Shown here one piece after another: positions 1 through 5,418 of a stretch of DNA of 6,016 nucleotides. The stretch lies in the NCBI GenBank assembly GCA_029987395.1, contig DALTVX010000049.1, forward strand, positions 1 to 6,016, in the 5' to 3' direction. Made by a program: the position numbers and the translations under genes. Position 1 is the first letter of the stretch; the number at the start of each line of letters is the position of its first letter. Origin of the DNA: Methanocorpusculum sp. (lineage in GTDB: Archaea; Halobacteriota; Methanomicrobia; Methanomicrobiales; Methanocorpusculaceae). The notes below the pieces were generated by a model. That model saw only the letters and a program-made list of their open reading frames with translations, made no database searches and was not told the origin of the DNA.

Positions 1-69
1 GGAATCGAACTGCTTCCGGCTAAGGATTATAACTTCTGATCTGAATACTCAATCTCTATTTTTTATTCT
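1..69. other. Left edge, no gene recognised
   Basis: This short stretch lies outside the palindromic element. I see no start codon with a ribosome-binding site, no RNA gene and no clear repeat in it. It ends in a T-rich patch (about 57-67) that borders the repeat tail. Similarity to the right-hand element fades at about position 70. Confidence 0.4.
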
Positions 70-123
70 GAAATAGAAGTTACGCGGTGCGATCTTAACC
101 GGAAAAAACTGAAGTTCTTATGA
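70..123 (-). repeat. Tail of palindromic element E1
   Basis: About 54 bp directly outside the E1 palindrome. It matches the reverse complement of 5931-5990, the tail next to the second element. The best block is TTACGCGGTGCGATCTTAA at 80-98, against a reverse-complement copy near 5957-5973 with two or three differences. The shared sequence continues, more loosely, up to the element end at 124. It is not part of the palindrome because no equally clear copy lies on the gene-facing side of E1, so it marks one end of the element. It could belong to the repeat itself or to a shared target context. Strand is given as reading out of the element. Confidence 0.6.
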
Positions 124-186
124 GATGTACTTCGATTTCGCGTACGGCATTCGTTTTGACACAAGAGAAAAAACCAACCGCGAACC

Positions 187-299
187 GCAAATCTGAGATT
201 TGCTCTCCGACTCGGGTCTTCGACCCTCGCTTGAATCGGCGCGATCACAAAGCTTTGCTTTGCTCTCCGCTTCGGGCTTTCAGCCCTCGCTTGAATCCC
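187..299. repeat. Tandem hairpin modules in the E1 left arm
   Basis: Two copies of a roughly 53-60 bp module start at 187 and 247. Each has a hairpin ending in TTTGC or TTTG, the linker TCTCCG, a second hairpin of the form CGGGNNTTCNNCCC, and CTCGCTTGAATC. The hairpins are 187-203 (GCAAATC, loop TGA), 214-226 (GGGTC, loop TTC), 248-262 (CAAAGC, loop TTT) and 274-286 (GGGCT, loop TTC). A further hairpin follows at 300-316 (GCAAGCC, loop TTA). Stem sequences differ between copies but base pairing is kept. The same module occurs once in E2, in the same direction, at 5469-5518. Confidence 0.8.
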
Positions 300-354
300 G
301 CAAGCCTTAGGCTTGCTCCCGGAATCGGATTTGCTTATCCTCACTTTCGCAATC

Positions 355-365
355 CAGCTTCGCTG
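355..365. repeat. Small hairpin in the E1 left arm
   Basis: CAGC-TTC-GCTG is a four-base-pair stem with a three-base loop inside the conserved block shared with E2. The E2 counterpart at 5571-5581 is CAGC-TAC-GCTG, differing only in the loop. The right arm of E1 lacks this block and carries the 573-646 insert instead. Confidence 0.55.
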
Positions 366-424
366 TCTTGCTCACCCCTCATCGGGACCGTTCGGGCAAA
401 TCCTGTCGCCGCCCCAGCGGCTCC

Positions 425-516
425 CGATAGTAAATCCTCTCTCCTTCTCATTTCGTGATTGCCAGAAAAAGAATAATTATCACATTTAGTAATAATCAAT
501 CAATATCTTCCCCACT
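425..516. repeat. AT-rich conserved loop of E1
   Basis: The 92-nt spacer between the perfect inner arms. It contains TCTCATTT at 446-453 and TCACATTTA at 480-488, exactly 34 nt apart start to start. Both motifs recur in the same order, strand and spacing in the E2 loop (5664 and 5698), so the spacer descends from the same ancestor and is not random filler. Confidence 0.7.
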
Positions 517-572
517 GGAGCCGCTGGGGCGGCGACAGGATTTGCCCGAACGGTCCCGATGAAGGGACGAGC

Positions 573-646
573 CGTTGGGTCGAGCGGGCTGCCCCAAAGG
601 GGCGGCCTTAGCAGAGCAAATCTTTGATTTGCGACCAGACCCAACG
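573..646. repeat. Three-way-junction-like insert in the E1 right arm
   Basis: A 9-bp outer stem, CGTTGGGTC (573-581) with GACCCAACG (638-646), encloses two hairpins. The first, at about 589-607, pairs GCTGCCCC with GGGGCGGC across an AAA loop, with one G-T pair. The second, at 616-632, is GCAAATC, loop TTT, GATTTGC. Neither E1's left arm nor either arm of E2 has the outer stem, so it looks like a separate module that replaced the CAGC..GCTG block on this side. Confidence 0.7.
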
Positions 647-679
647 AGCGAGAGTGAGGAAAAGCAAATCCGATTATCT

Positions 680-692
680 CGCCCGAAGGGCG
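680..692. repeat. Hairpin in the E1 right arm
   Basis: CGCCC-GAA-GGGCG, a five-base-pair stem with a three-base loop. Related copies occur in both arms of E2 (5521-5533 and near 5847-5857), which helps align the right arms of E1 and E2 in direct orientation. Confidence 0.6.
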
Positions 693-792
693 GATTCGCG
701 CTGATTCGCGGTTGATTTTATCTCATACATCCAGAAGAATGCCGTACACGAAATCGAACTACATCCCGAAAACACGTCAGGGTTATCGTCTT

Positions 793-1587
793 CTATTCGC
801 CTTTTTTGACCGCGTCCCGATTTTTCCGATAAGACTTCTCTTTTGGGTCGAGTTTCATGGCAGTCTCAAATGCCAAGACGGCCGGCTCTTTTTGTTCGAG
901 ATATGCATGGGCGGCACCTTTGAGGCTCCAGCTTTCTGCATCATCGGGGGTCTGAAGAAGAACTTTTTCGATGGAGATGCGGCCTTCTTCATACTCTCCG
1001 TTTCGAAGCTGGAGATTTGCGAGCATTTTGAGCAGACTGGCATCGTCGGGGTTTTGTGAAAGCCCCAGATCCAGGGTGTCTTTGGCTTTGTCTGCGTCTC
1101 CAAGTTCGGATTCGGCATGGGCTTTGTGCAGATAAGCAAGCGAACACCGTGGATCGATCGCGAGTGCCTGCTCTGCTGTCTGCAGAGATCCGACCGCATC
1201 TTTGGCAAAAAGAAGGTATGCTGATTTGTTTGCAAGAAGGGTCGGGGAATAGGGCGAGATCTCAAGAGCGTTCGATATCGCTATGACCGCCTCAAGATAT
1301 CTCCCAGATCCGGCAAGAAACCTCGCACGTTCTGCAGGGAATCGGTGATCTCCGGGAAACAGTTTTTCTGCGGCACTGTGTGTTGCAAGCGATTCTTTTG
1401 TATCTCCGTTCTTTTCCAAGAGAAGAGCAAGATTATACCAGACGTCAGGAACTCCCGGTCGGAGTTTGATCGATTCCTGGTAACAGAAGACGGCTCCTTT
1501 TTCATCGCCGTCGTTCAGCCGCAGGGCTGCCTCTTTGCACCAAAGAACCGGGTCAGCGGGGTTTCCCACCTGAGGTTTTCTGCTCAT
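793..1587 (-). CDS. Tetratricopeptide repeat (TPR) protein
   Basis: A 264-residue protein made almost entirely of TPR units. Seven in-register 34-residue repeats are visible: the prolines closing helix B fall at residues 44, 78, 112, 146, 180, 214 and 248, exactly 34 apart. No signal peptide, membrane segment or catalytic domain is seen, so it is probably a cytoplasmic protein-protein scaffold; the partner is unknown. I start it at the ATG at 1587, which overlaps the stop of the upstream HPS/RraA gene as ATGA. AGGTGG (1596-1601) sits 8 nt upstream. A GTG at 1599 would add four residues but forms part of that ribosome-binding site. Coupling to HPS/RraA suggests a shared role, but TPR proteins are common in methanogens and this is not evidence of function. 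The gene ends 27 bp from palindromic element E1. Confidence 0.9.
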   Translation of the reverse strand: MSRKPQVGNPADPVLWCKEAALRLNDGDEKGAVFCYQESIKLRPGVPDVWYNLALLLEKNGDTKESLATHSAAEKLFPGDHRFPAERARFLAGSGRYLEAVIAISNALEISPYSPTLLANKSAYLLFAKDAVGSLQTAEQALAIDPRCSLAYLHKAHAESELGDADKAKDTLDLGLSQNPDDASLLKMLANLQLRNGEYEEGRISIEKVLLQTPDDAESWSLKGAAHAYLEQKEPAVLAFETAMKLDPKEKSYRKNRDAVKKGE

Positions 1588-2867
1588 TTCTTTTCCCACC
1601 TAAGGAGTTGTGAGAGACTGCCAAGCGTCCCTCCTCTTCGTATCTCTTCGCGGATCCTGACCTCGGTTTTCTGTACCTCGACCGCACGTCGGGCGACTTC
1701 ATATGCCCGTTCTCGTGGGATGACGACCACACCCGACGGATCGCCGATCAACCAGTCGCCCGGCCTTACGATCTGACCGCAGCAGGAAATATCGACGTTG
1801 ATCTCGCCAAATCCTTTGGGTTCGCCTGCATTCGGCTGAATGGCGGTTGCATAGACCGGAATGTTAAGGGCAGTGATATCGTCCCAGTCGCGTACTGCTC
1901 CGTCGATGATGATGCCCGCGATCTTTTTGTTCTCGGACGAACGCGTGGCAAGTTCACCCCACGGGGCTATATCTGTCCTTTTGTCATTGCTGATGACCAG
2001 CACATCTCCAGGGCGGCAGACATCGATCGCCTGGACCGGCTTTGACCAGTCCCCACCGAACGTTTGCACCGTGACCGCTTTTCCGATCATTTTCTTTGGA
2101 ACATGCTGGATCATAAGTCCGGTCATGGCTCCTTTTCGATACAGGGCGTCGGTGACGTTTGGGGCAGAAACTTGTTCGAGAAGCCCGCGTATCGTATCAT
2201 CCAGACTGACTTTTGGGCTTGCTCCTTCAGTTGGCTGATCGATGGCGCTTCGGATCTTTTTGGTGGCGGCGGTGACATCTGCTGCTTTGATGATCGATCC
2301 TCCGATGATGATGATATCTGCTCCACGAGCGGCTGCTCGCGATGCGGTTTCTGCATCGAGTCCTCCGGCAACCGCTATTTGGACCGGCATATCCCCGAGT
2401 TTATCCAGAATATCCAGCGGGTCTTTTCCTACCATCTGCTGATCGATACCGACGTGAGCATTGATGATCTGAACGCCAAGATCGACAAGTTCCCTTGTTC
2501 GCGTGACCACGTCCAAGACATTCATCATGTCTGCCATGATCTGAACTCCATAAAGGGCAGCTCCGCGTAATGCGTCGGTGATGACTGCATCATCGGTATT
2601 TCCGAGAACACAAACGATATTTGCCCCTGCCTTTGCTGCCATCTCAACCTCAAGACCGCCGGTGTCGGATGTTTTCAGGTCGGCGACGAGCGTGGTCGTT
2701 GGAAACTGTGCACGAAGTGAACGAACGGCCTGCATCCCCTCACTTTTAACAAGAGGAGTGCCTATTTCTATCCAATCTGCACCACCGTCCAGTGCCTCTT
2801 CTGCTATTTTTAATGCCCGCGTAAGTTCGGTTACGTCTAGGGCCACCTGGAGGATAGGGCTTTGCAT
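1584..2867 (-). CDS. hps: Bifunctional 3-hexulose-6-phosphate synthase / RraA-like protein
   Basis: A 427-residue fusion. Residues 1-210 are a (beta/alpha)8 barrel of the OMP decarboxylase/HPS family, with D11, E34, the signature D63-L-K-T-S-D68, H138 in NAHVG, and phosphate-binding glycine turns at AVAGG (165-169) and IIGGS (187-191). HPS interconverts ribulose 5-phosphate plus formaldehyde with hexulose 6-phosphate. In archaea lacking the oxidative pentose phosphate pathway it is thought to run towards ribulose 5-phosphate to supply pentoses. Residues 215-425 are an RraA/HMG-aldolase-like domain with GELATRS (304-310) and DGAVRD (322-327), where R326 and D327 match the usual substrate/metal pair. 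Its activity here is unknown; the 'RNase regulator' name comes from E. coli. The start is ATG 2867, where HPS homology begins; the open frame runs on to 3029 but that part reads through the neighbour. No clear ribosome-binding site is seen. Confidence 0.93.
   Translation of the reverse strand: MQSPILQVALDVTELTRALKIAEEALDGGADWIEIGTPLVKSEGMQAVRSLRAQFPTTTLVADLKTSDTGGLEVEMAAKAGANIVCVLGNTDDAVITDALRGAALYGVQIMADMMNVLDVVTRTRELVDLGVQIINAHVGIDQQMVGKDPLDILDKLGDMPVQIAVAGGLDAETASRAAARGADIIIIGGSIIKAADVTAATKKIRSAIDQPTEGASPKVSLDDTIRGLLEQVSAPNVTDALYRKGAMTGLMIQHVPKKMIGKAVTVQTFGGDWSKPVQAIDVCRPGDVLVISNDKRTDIAPWGELATRSSENKKIAGIIIDGAVRDWDDITALNIPVYATAIQPNAGEPKGFGEINVDISCCGQIVRPGDWLIGDPSGVVVIPRERAYEVARRAVEVQKTEVRIREEIRRGGTLGSLSQLLRWEKK
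1596..1601 (-). promoter_or_regulatory. Ribosome-binding site of the TPR gene
   Basis: AGGTGG on the minus strand, 8 nt before the ATG at 1587. It lies inside the codons for Arg-Trp near the end of the HPS/RraA gene. It decides the TPR start in favour of the ATG and implies translation coupled to the upstream gene. Confidence 0.65.
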
Positions 2868-2909
2868 GGTGAATAGTTTGGAAGGAAAAGGGGATAAGGT
2901 TGATGGCTG

Positions 2910-2916
2910 AAAAAAA
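2910..2916 (-). terminator. T7 run after the membrane-protein gene
   Basis: Seven consecutive T on the minus strand, starting 15 nt past the membrane-gene stop codon. Archaeal RNA polymerase often stops at oligo-T without a hairpin, and no strong hairpin is seen here. If it works, HPS/RraA needs its own promoter in the 64-bp gap; no convincing TATA box is visible there. Confidence 0.35.
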
Positions 2917-2931
2917 TTGTGCCGCCAGCCG

Positions 2932-3855
2932 TCAGATAAGATCCAGCAGTCGTTTTTCCATAAAAAGAAGAACGACCCCGCCGACAAAGAACCCTGCACA
3001 TGCAAGGAGCTTCCAGCCGATCTCAACATAGATAAAATCTACAGGAGATCCAAGAGCAATTCCTATCAGAAGAAGAAACGACATCATCACCGCTCCGATA
3101 CCGCAGATCTTTATCGCCAGTTTTCTTATTTTTTTCGAAAACTTCACCGGATACCCTATGATCATCAGTATCAGTATAAGAGAAATAATACCGTATATCC
3201 ACTCTGATATCGACAAAAGCTCATGAAGATACATGGTCCCAAAGTAGTCTGCCCACGGTCCGGTGAGAAACAGATCCCAGATAAGATATTTCACCATCAG
3301 GATCGTTCCGGCACCAACCAAGATCATTCCACCAGCGGTTAGGATCTGCCGACCCTTGGTCCCCTTCGTCAGAAAATGACCCTGATGACGATACAATATA
3401 GAGATCACCGCCGCTCCTGCGATTCCTGCAAGGATCCATGAAGCCAGATACAGAAATATCAGATACCCTTCCGGTATTGGGGGATAAATATCGGTTGAAG
3501 GCGGAAACGGTCCAAGAAACGGCCAGAACCAGTTGATCGGAGCATTCCACATGGCATCACTTAGCTGATGGAAAAGGACGGCGATGCCCAGACAGAAAAG
3601 CAGTATCCTTTGTCTGTTTTTATACCATATCAGCATCCCGAGAATGATCAGGATCGCCGCAAAAAGTAGCGTGTGGGCGTAGATCCGTTCATAGTTCAAC
3701 GTGTCGGCAAGCAGGATCTGCCCGAGCGGTTTGTCCAGAAGATCCGGGAGGATCCCGCCGATCCCGCAGTAGAGCACTGCCCATTTGTTCGAGAGCAGAA
3801 CTGCTAAGATGATACCGATGATCAGGCCGATAAAAAGATGATGAAAGATCAGCAT
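2932..3855 (-). CDS. Membrane-bound metal-dependent hydrolase, DUF457/YdjM-like
   Basis: A 307-residue polytopic membrane protein with about eight hydrophobic segments (near residues 7-21, 25-36, 58-77, 84-98, 128-151, 168-190, 216-235 and 245-298, the last covering two). The N-terminal third carries the polar residues typical of the family: H5-H6, GGILPDLLDKP (33-43, with D38 and D41), YAHT (59-62, H61) and FHQLSD (95-100, H96 and D100). The aromatic run WFWPFLGPFP (109-118) follows. These His and Asp residues probably bind a metal within the membrane; the substrate is unknown for the family. The second half is less conserved and looks lineage-specific. ATG 3855 is the only sensible start because an in-frame TAA lies nine codons upstream. 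No strong ribosome-binding site is visible (GAAGGG lies about 14 nt away). Confidence 0.82.
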   Translation of the reverse strand: MLIFHHLFIGLIIGIILAVLLSNKWAVLYCGIGGILPDLLDKPLGQILLADTLNYERIYAHTLLFAAILIILGMLIWYKNRQRILLFCLGIAVLFHQLSDAMWNAPINWFWPFLGPFPPSTDIYPPIPEGYLIFLYLASWILAGIAGAAVISILYRHQGHFLTKGTKGRQILTAGGMILVGAGTILMVKYLIWDLFLTGPWADYFGTMYLHELLSISEWIYGIISLILILMIIGYPVKFSKKIRKLAIKICGIGAVMMSFLLLIGIALGSPVDFIYVEIGWKLLACAGFFVGGVVLLFMEKRLLDLI

Positions 3856-3887
3856 ATGTTCTGTAAGCCCTTCGGTATGTTATCCCT

Positions 3888-3915
3888 AAAAAAGAGTCTG
3901 TGGATCTCTCCACAG
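3888..3915 (-). terminator. Hairpin-T6 terminator of the nitroreductase gene
   Basis: On the minus strand, one base after the nitroreductase stop, CTGTGGA pairs with TCCACAG (7 bp, four-base loop, 3898-3915). Four bases later comes a T6 run (3888-3893). This is the classic intrinsic-terminator layout and suggests the nitroreductase transcript mostly ends here. Confidence 0.65.
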
Positions 3916-3916
3916 A

Positions 3917-4447
3917 TCACTGGTATCTTTCGTCAAAGACCACGGTATGCTGCGGCTTTTTTTCTGCGATGGTGATCCCGCCGACATCCGACACCCCTGC
4001 CGCCACGATCGAAACAAGTTTGAACTCTTCTGGAACATTGACGAGTTTACGAACATCCTCTGCGTACTCCTTTTTGTCACCGGCGATCCAGCACGCTCCG
4101 TATCCATAGGAGTGGAGAGCAAGGAGCAGGTTTTGGGTCGCTGCTGAGCAGTCTTCGATCACATACTTCCAGTCGGCTTTCCCAAAGACAAGGAATCCAA
4201 CCGCCGCTCCTTCAATGAATTTTCCGTTTGGAGCGAGCTCTGCTATTTTTGCAAGGGTCTCTTTGTTTTTTACGACAACAAAGACCCACGGCTGAGCATT
4301 TGCTGCGGTTGGCGCCTTTGTAGCGCATTCAAGCGCTTTTCTGATGAACTCCGGCGCGATCTCCCCGTCTTTGAATTTTCTGACACTGTGTCTTGACTGG
4401 ATGATCATTATACCGAAATTTGCAATACCCGGATTTCTTGTATTCAT
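3917..4447 (-). CDS. FMN-dependent nitroreductase family protein
   Basis: A 176-residue protein of normal length for the small single-domain nitroreductases, which use FMN and NAD(P)H to reduce nitro compounds, quinones or other acceptors. The physiological substrate cannot be told from sequence. Visible motifs are the N-terminal FMN-phosphate motif SRHSVRKF (18-25), APTAANAQPW (45-54) for flavin binding and dimer contacts, EDCSAATQNLLLAL (98-111), GYGACW (115-120), and a C-terminal K-K-P at 163-165. I chose ATG 4447 because AAGGT (4453-4457) lies 5 nt upstream. An internal ATG at 4408 (MIIQSRHS) matches the usual family N-terminus better but has no ribosome-binding site, so the first 13 residues are uncertain. 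Predicted cytoplasmic homodimer. Diverges from the methyltransferase gene and is followed by its own hairpin terminator. Confidence 0.9.
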   Translation of the reverse strand: MNTRNPGIANFGIMIIQSRHSVRKFKDGEIAPEFIRKALECATKAPTAANAQPWVFVVVKNKETLAKIAELAPNGKFIEGAAVGFLVFGKADWKYVIEDCSAATQNLLLALHSYGYGACWIAGDKKEYAEDVRKLVNVPEEFKLVSIVAAGVSDVGGITIAEKKPQHTVVFDERYQ

Positions 4448-4528
4448 AATTAACCTTATGTGTGTCAGGTAAAATAGCCTTTCTCTCTAATAGTGCAGTT
4501 TATTACTTTCCACCCGGTACTATAGTGT
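4448..4528. promoter_or_regulatory. Divergent promoter region
   Basis: An 81-bp gap between divergent starts. On the plus strand, TTTATTA (4499-4505) is a candidate archaeal TATA box 24-30 nt before the methyltransferase ATG. That spacing would place transcription start at or within a few bases of the ATG, fitting the lack of a ribosome-binding site. On the minus strand the candidates are CTATTTTAC (about 4467-4475) and the complement of the TTTATTA patch. No clear operator palindrome is seen. Assignments are inferred from spacing and composition only. Confidence 0.4.
4453..4457 (-). promoter_or_regulatory. Ribosome-binding site of the nitroreductase gene
   Basis: AAGGT on the minus strand, 5 nt before ATG 4447. 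It is short, but it is the only such site near either candidate start and supports the longer protein. Confidence 0.45.
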
Positions 4529-5365
4529 ATGTGTTCCGATAAACCGGATTTCATCCGAATGTGGGACGAGCAGATCGCCCGTGCATTTCGGCAGAAACAC
4601 AACGCCGGTGAGAATAATGAAAGTTTTTGGGATAATCCGGTGAATGTGGACAGATATGTCCGCCGACTCCAAAATGACGACAGGGGCAGAGTGAAAAAGC
4701 AGCTTGATTCTATGTCTATTCCTCTAGGGTCATCGGTTCTTGATATAGGAGCAGGCCCGGGCACACTTTCTGTCCCGCTTGCTCTATTAGGTAGCTCAGT
4801 AACGGTTGTTGAACCCTCATCGCCCATGATCCAGGGTATAGAAACATACCGTGCCCTCACCAATGCTCCTCCTATCCACATCATACACAAAACCTGGGAG
4901 CAGGTGACGCCCGAGGAGATCGGGATGCATGATGTGGTTATCGCTTCTCTTTCCCTCATGATGGTAAACATTCGGGACTGTATTTTGAAGATGGATGCCT
5001 GTGCCCGCTCATCGGTCCATCTCTTCTGGTTTCTTCTGCCTCCTTCTCTTTCGCGAGGTAATAATGCACTTTGGCCACTTTTGCATGGCGAGCCGTATTA
5101 TTACGAACCGACCGCCGACATTCTCTGGAATGTTTTGATCCAGCTTGGCATCTATGCAAACCTCACGGTAGAAACTCGGACCGTTGGCCAGGCATATACC
5201 TCGATAGATGAAATGCGCGAGGATTATTACACGCGGGTCCTGGCAAAAACCGATGAACAAAAAGGGATTGTCGACCTGTATCTGGATGAACGTGCTATCA
5301 AAACAGACAACGGCTATGTTATTCCTGGGATCTCAAAGACCGCCCACATCTGGTGGGAAAAATAG
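4529..5365 (+). CDS. Class I SAM-dependent methyltransferase
   Basis: A 278-residue protein with a Rossmann-type methyltransferase fold. Motif I is VLDIGAGPGTLSVPLA (70-85), whose glycine loop binds S-adenosylmethionine. VTVVEPSSPM (91-100) follows, with E95 expected to bind the ribose hydroxyls. HDVVIASLSLMMV (134-146) is the motif II strand. Residues 1-65 form an N-terminal helical region, and about 165-278 is a C-terminal extension that may shape the substrate pocket. The acceptor is unknown; the fold fits small-molecule, protein or RNA methylation. ATG 4529 gives the longest frame; ATG 4559 (residue 11) is an alternative. Neither has a ribosome-binding site, and a TATA-like box about 27 nt upstream suggests a leaderless mRNA. 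It is alone on its strand here and ends 55-70 bp before palindromic element E2. Confidence 0.88.
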   Translation: MCSDKPDFIRMWDEQIARAFRQKHNAGENNESFWDNPVNVDRYVRRLQNDDRGRVKKQLDSMSIPLGSSVLDIGAGPGTLSVPLALLGSSVTVVEPSSPMIQGIETYRALTNAPPIHIIHKTWEQVTPEEIGMHDVVIASLSLMMVNIRDCILKMDACARSSVHLFWFLLPPSLSRGNNALWPLLHGEPYYYEPTADILWNVLIQLGIYANLTVETRTVGQAYTSIDEMREDYYTRVLAKTDEQKGIVDLYLDERAIKTDNGYVIPGISKTAHIWWEK

Positions 5366-5418
5366 AATATTAAATTGATCTTACGCAACGTTGGTGTGAA
5401 TTTAATTTGTGAAGTATT
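5366..5418 (+). other. Downstream region of the methyltransferase gene with weak AT stem-loop
   Basis: ATTAAATT (5369-5376) and AATTTAAT (5399-5406) are inverted 8-mers around a 22-nt loop that contains the palindrome CAACGTTG. A T-rich tract does not follow, so terminator function is doubtful. TTACGC and GGTGTGA inside this stretch resemble the tail motif of both elements (80-92 and 5961-5973), which may mean the E2 repeat once extended further left. Confidence 0.3.

Larger units (their letters stand above)
124..765. repeat. Giant palindromic element E1 (about 642 bp)
   Basis: An imperfect inverted repeat. The outer ends 124-153 and 736-765 pair with about two mismatches (one end reads GATGTACTTCGATTTCG). 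A second block, AACCAACCGCGAA near 173-185, pairs with the sequence near 703-715. The innermost 46 bp, 379-424 against 517-562, are perfectly complementary around a 92-nt AT-rich loop (425-516). Between these blocks the arms differ. The left arm has two tandem hairpin modules (187-299) and the right arm a different folded insert (573-646). No transposase or believable protein is encoded. The gene-facing end lies 27 bp past the stop codon of the TPR gene. It may be a non-autonomous mobile element (MITE-like) or a structured 3' element; I do not recognise a named family. Confidence 0.85.

Noticed and set aside
1..20. tRNA T-arm-like sequence (GTTCGATTCC on the minus strand)
   Set aside because: The flanking bases do not form the required 5-bp T stem and no anticodon arm follows, so I do not call a tRNA.
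187..316. Possible CRISPR array
   Set aside because: Units are adjacent self-complementary modules with stem variation; there are no constant direct repeats of uniform length separated by unique spacers, and no cas genes are present.
120..458. Open reading frame with Pro/Ser/Arg-rich protein across the E1 left arm
   Set aside because: It is a translation of the hairpin modules: the peptide repeats follow the DNA repeat, there is no ribosome-binding site or known domain, and the matching frame in E2 is broken by indels. The same applies to the minus-strand frames at 63-344 and 5717-5929.
712..1059. Plus-strand frame of 115 codons (and other long frames opposite or out of phase with the five genes)
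   Set aside because: These are shadows of the TPR, HPS/RraA, membrane and methyltransferase genes, with no recognisable domain and no start signals.
2868..3029. N-terminal extension of the HPS/RraA reading frame to 3029
   Set aside because: HPS family homology starts at the ATG at 2867; the extra 54 residues overlap the membrane-protein gene in another frame and contain no family features.
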